Shown: one piece after another, positions 61,534 to 64,000 of the stretch
Layout: every line of letters starts with the position of its first letter
Position numbering within the stretch: the stretch's first letter is position 1
NCBI GenBank assembly: GCA_900239685.1
Contig: OENT01000025.1
Location: 124,001-188,000 of the forward strand
DNA from: Rotaria macrura
Lineage: Eukaryota; Rotifera; Eurotatoria; Philodinida; Philodinidae
Direction: 5' to 3'
DNA: 64,000 nucleotides
Made by a program: the position numbers and the translations under genes
Notes under the pieces: generated by a model
Seen by the model: only the letters and a program-made list of their open reading frames with translations
Told to the model about the DNA's origin: nothing
Databases searched by the model: none

Positions 61534-64000
61534 CTAATGATGAAATTCGTTGCTTGTTGCAAGAATTTTTTCGTTTTTTATTAATTTTTTCCTATTATCA
61601 ATAACAACATTTACATGAGAGTAGTTAGATCTTTCAGTAAGATTCAACAAATCGGAGCAATAACAAATTTCTCGTAGTTCAGGTCTTGTATAAGCGATAC
61701 AAGTTGATACATGTCCATACTTATTTAGTCGACTTAAATGACTTTTTGTTATAAGAAATGTGTCATTGAATGGATTATATTCGGCTGTTAATTCATATTG
61801 ACCATGTCCAGGTATAGTTTCAAATTGTATTTGATAATATTTTGTTTGATTCAATGATAGTGTTTTTGTTAATTTCTTCACTGTATTATTACGAAAATGT
61901 GGAATGCGACCATCTTTATCACTTGAACCGACAAATTTCAATAAACGTTCGTTTGCCTTTAATTGATTTGCCTTAGTTATTTGATGTAAAGTTAATTTTG
62001 CACATTGATTTTCATATTCGGATACAAAATCATTTAAATAATTTACAGCTTGTAATGCGAATTTTAGAACAATCGGTTCATCGATTGATATATCATTCCA
62101 ATGTAGACATGCACACCAGTGTTGTTCTATATGAGCTTGTGAACAAGTACGATTTTCTGGTATCAATTCTAAAAGGCTAAAGGCACGATTCGATTTTGAT
62201 TCGTATGGATCATTCGAATGAAATTCAAATAAATGTTCAAATGTTTCATGTAAATCAAATGGTGTCGTCAATCGATGAGAATTTAAACGTAGATTATACA
62301 TAAGATGAGGATATTTTTCTTGAAATTTTAGAGGCATACGAATCGATATAAATGGTAAACGTTCTTCTAATTTACCTTGATATGTTTTACGTAATGTTGA
62401 AAAACGAGCACCATGATCAGTCATTAGTATAAATATTGTATTATCAAAATAACCATATTCATTCATGTACTTCAAAAATTCCAGTAATTCATCATCACCG
62501 TAGGGCAAACGATTGTTTGAATCATGTGAATATTGTGAATGAAAAATAAAGGAAAATTTTGGTTGACTTGGATACATATGAAATAGATCACGTGCCCAAT
62601 CGAGCATTGATTGTAGACGTGTTATTGAACCGAAGCAATATGGTTTTGATGTACGCATAGATTCAGCAATAAGATAAAATGGGCGACCATAATGATCGAC
62701 AGGTTGATCACGGAATCCTTTTAAACGCATTTGAAATGTACCGACGGACTGCAAATCTTCAGCCCACTGAGTAACATAACCATTATCTAGAGAAGAAAAA
62801 GAAAAAGAATTATTTTTGCCTCTGGTAAACATATAAGATACTGAAAATAAACTTCTATATAGGTCGGCATAGTTAAAAAATAAAATCTAGTTTAACCTTA
62901 TGTATGAAGTACTAGATACTAATTATCTCATTTTCTTCTTTCTTTATATGTAATCTACTCGATCCATTGGAATGAAAATAAGAATGTAAACATGAAATTT
63001 CATACTTTTAAACTTTTTCCATATCCAAGGAAATTGATCAACTGTTTCTGCACCAGTATGGCCCCGTCTAGCTTCAGGTAATTCTCGTTCTGTTTTTCCA
63101 GTTAGTATAGGTAAGAGTGCTGCTGGTGTACCATCACCCACAATATTATAACCTGGCAAAAACAGAAATGTAGTAGATATCTGTAATTATTGCATCAAAT
63201 CAAACCTTTCATAACAATGCTGCCCAATTCTTTGATTAGATACGCATAACTTTTGGGTAAAAAACGCATAAAAGTCATTCGAGAAACGGAATCGAATCCA
63301 AGCATTAACACATTATATCCCAAATGACTTTTAACCATTGGATTCCATATATGTCTAGAGAAGTTTGTGAAATAATTAATTAATGTTAAGTATTTTAGAA
63401 GGCAAAAAAATCATAATAATGAATTTTACCTCATATGTAAACCGGCATCAAACATAATACCGGAATGTATATTCGAATAAAAACTTCCATCACGTGCTCG
63501 GCAATCAGCACGGAAGAAATCTGATACTAGAGGCATCTTATCCACAACAGGAAATAATCGAGCACCTTCCATCGTCGAAAAATCATCTTTTGATCGAAGT
63601 ATAGGACGATAAGCACAAACAATAGCTCCATGCTTTTGTAAAGCTTGCTGAGATAATCGGAAAGTACCTAATCAAACAGAATTTATTTCGAGCTGTCTTT
63701 TTTCATATTATTCATTTAGCTAACCATTATCAATATAAACCCAGTTCGTTGCTTTTTCACAATCCGGTCTAGACTTTGTCACAGGTTGTAGGTGTTTCCA
63801 TATGTCTGGATTATCAATAGTTAATGTCGGATATCGACATGAAAGATGAGTGACATTGAAAAATTCTTCATGCAGTAAATAGATATTCTTCGTTGGCTTT
63901 ATGTTTGCATCCTTCAGGTCACTAGCATCAACAAGAAAATTTTCATCGATTTGATTATTTTCAGTAGCATAGTGATTTGAAAAATATTTATGAATTAATA
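61534..64000 (-). CDS. DUF229 family protein (alkaline phosphatase/sulfatase superfamily), 5' end missing
   Basis: Five exons in the window (64000-63725, 63667-63430, 63354-63206, 63151-63006, 62786-61534) join in frame to at least 686 residues. The start and any signal peptide lie beyond 64000. The DUF229 landmarks occur in order: NVLMLGFDSVSRMTFMR (metal and nucleophile region), GYNIVGDGTPAALLPILTGK, PFYLIAESM, FSFIFHSQYSHDSNN, ILMTDHGARF and RLPFISIRMP. These correspond to the alkaline phosphatase-like fold with the distal DHG metal ligand. A Cys-containing C-terminal part of about 230 residues follows (ENRTCSQAHIEQHWCACLHW). The family is found in nematodes, insects and lophotrochozoans, is usually secreted or membrane-bound, and its substrates are mostly unknown. 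Confidence 0.92.

Noticed and set aside
1-64000. CRISPR arrays, bacterial operons or horizontally acquired bacterial genes
   Set aside because: No regularly spaced direct repeats were seen. All recognised genes have introns and animal orthologues.
1-64000. A spliced-leader RNA gene or telomeric repeat array
   Set aside because: No leader-like sequence with an adjacent donor and Sm-like site, and no telomere-type tandem array, was noticed by eye.

Overview
The window is a stretch of an AT-rich, intron-containing animal nuclear genome. Fourteen protein-coding genes and one tRNA gene can be supported. Most introns are 40-80 bp with GT-AG ends, but several are 0.9-2.4 kb. The recognisable proteins are animal orthologues (SH3BP5, three-repeat MYB, DDX20/Gemin3, RPAIN, ISYNA1, PMVK). 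Almost every gene has a clean pyrimidine-rich 3' splice acceptor 0-75 nt upstream of its ATG with no matching upstream donor or exon. That, with close same-strand gene clusters, points to a lineage with spliced-leader trans-splicing and operons. A bdelloid rotifer is my best inference, but the species cannot be fixed from this sequence alone.

Layout. 1-5.8 kb, minus strand: PMVK followed by SH3BP5, a probable two-gene operon. 5.8-11 kb: non-coding, with a CA microsatellite, a degenerate foldback element and a minisatellite. 11-14.7 kb, minus: a nine-exon MYB gene. 14.7-19.3 kb: nothing recognisable. 19.3-27.6 kb, plus: a seven-exon gene for an unidentified 775-residue protein with two C2H2 fingers; its introns hold a 154-bp-arm inverted repeat around an assembly gap and a hAT-like MITE. 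28.4-36.7 kb, plus: DDX20, a DHHC palmitoyltransferase and inositol-3-phosphate synthase, spaced like a three-gene operon. 38 kb, plus: RPAIN. 39.7-40.1 kb: a near-perfect 365-bp palindromic MITE. 41.4-43.4 kb, minus: a secreted Thr/Ser-rich protein with antistasin-like and Kunitz modules. 45.7-51.7 kb, plus: a large secreted DOMON/EGF/ShKT protein, divergent from the Kunitz gene. 51.8 kb: initiator tRNA-Met. 52.3-54.6 kb: a small unknown gene convergent with a RING/transmembrane gene, then another unknown gene. 54.6-61.5 kb: non-coding, with a sequence gap and a small foldback. 61.5-64 kb, minus: a DUF229 (sulfatase-like) gene cut by the window edge.

The genes do not form one pathway. The operon partners look functionally unrelated (mevalonate kinase with a RAB11 GEF; an SMN-complex helicase with a palmitoyltransferase and inositol synthase), as is common for trans-spliced operons. 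Exon phases were followed by hand and the reading frame is consistent across every junction listed with coordinates. No transcript data were available.
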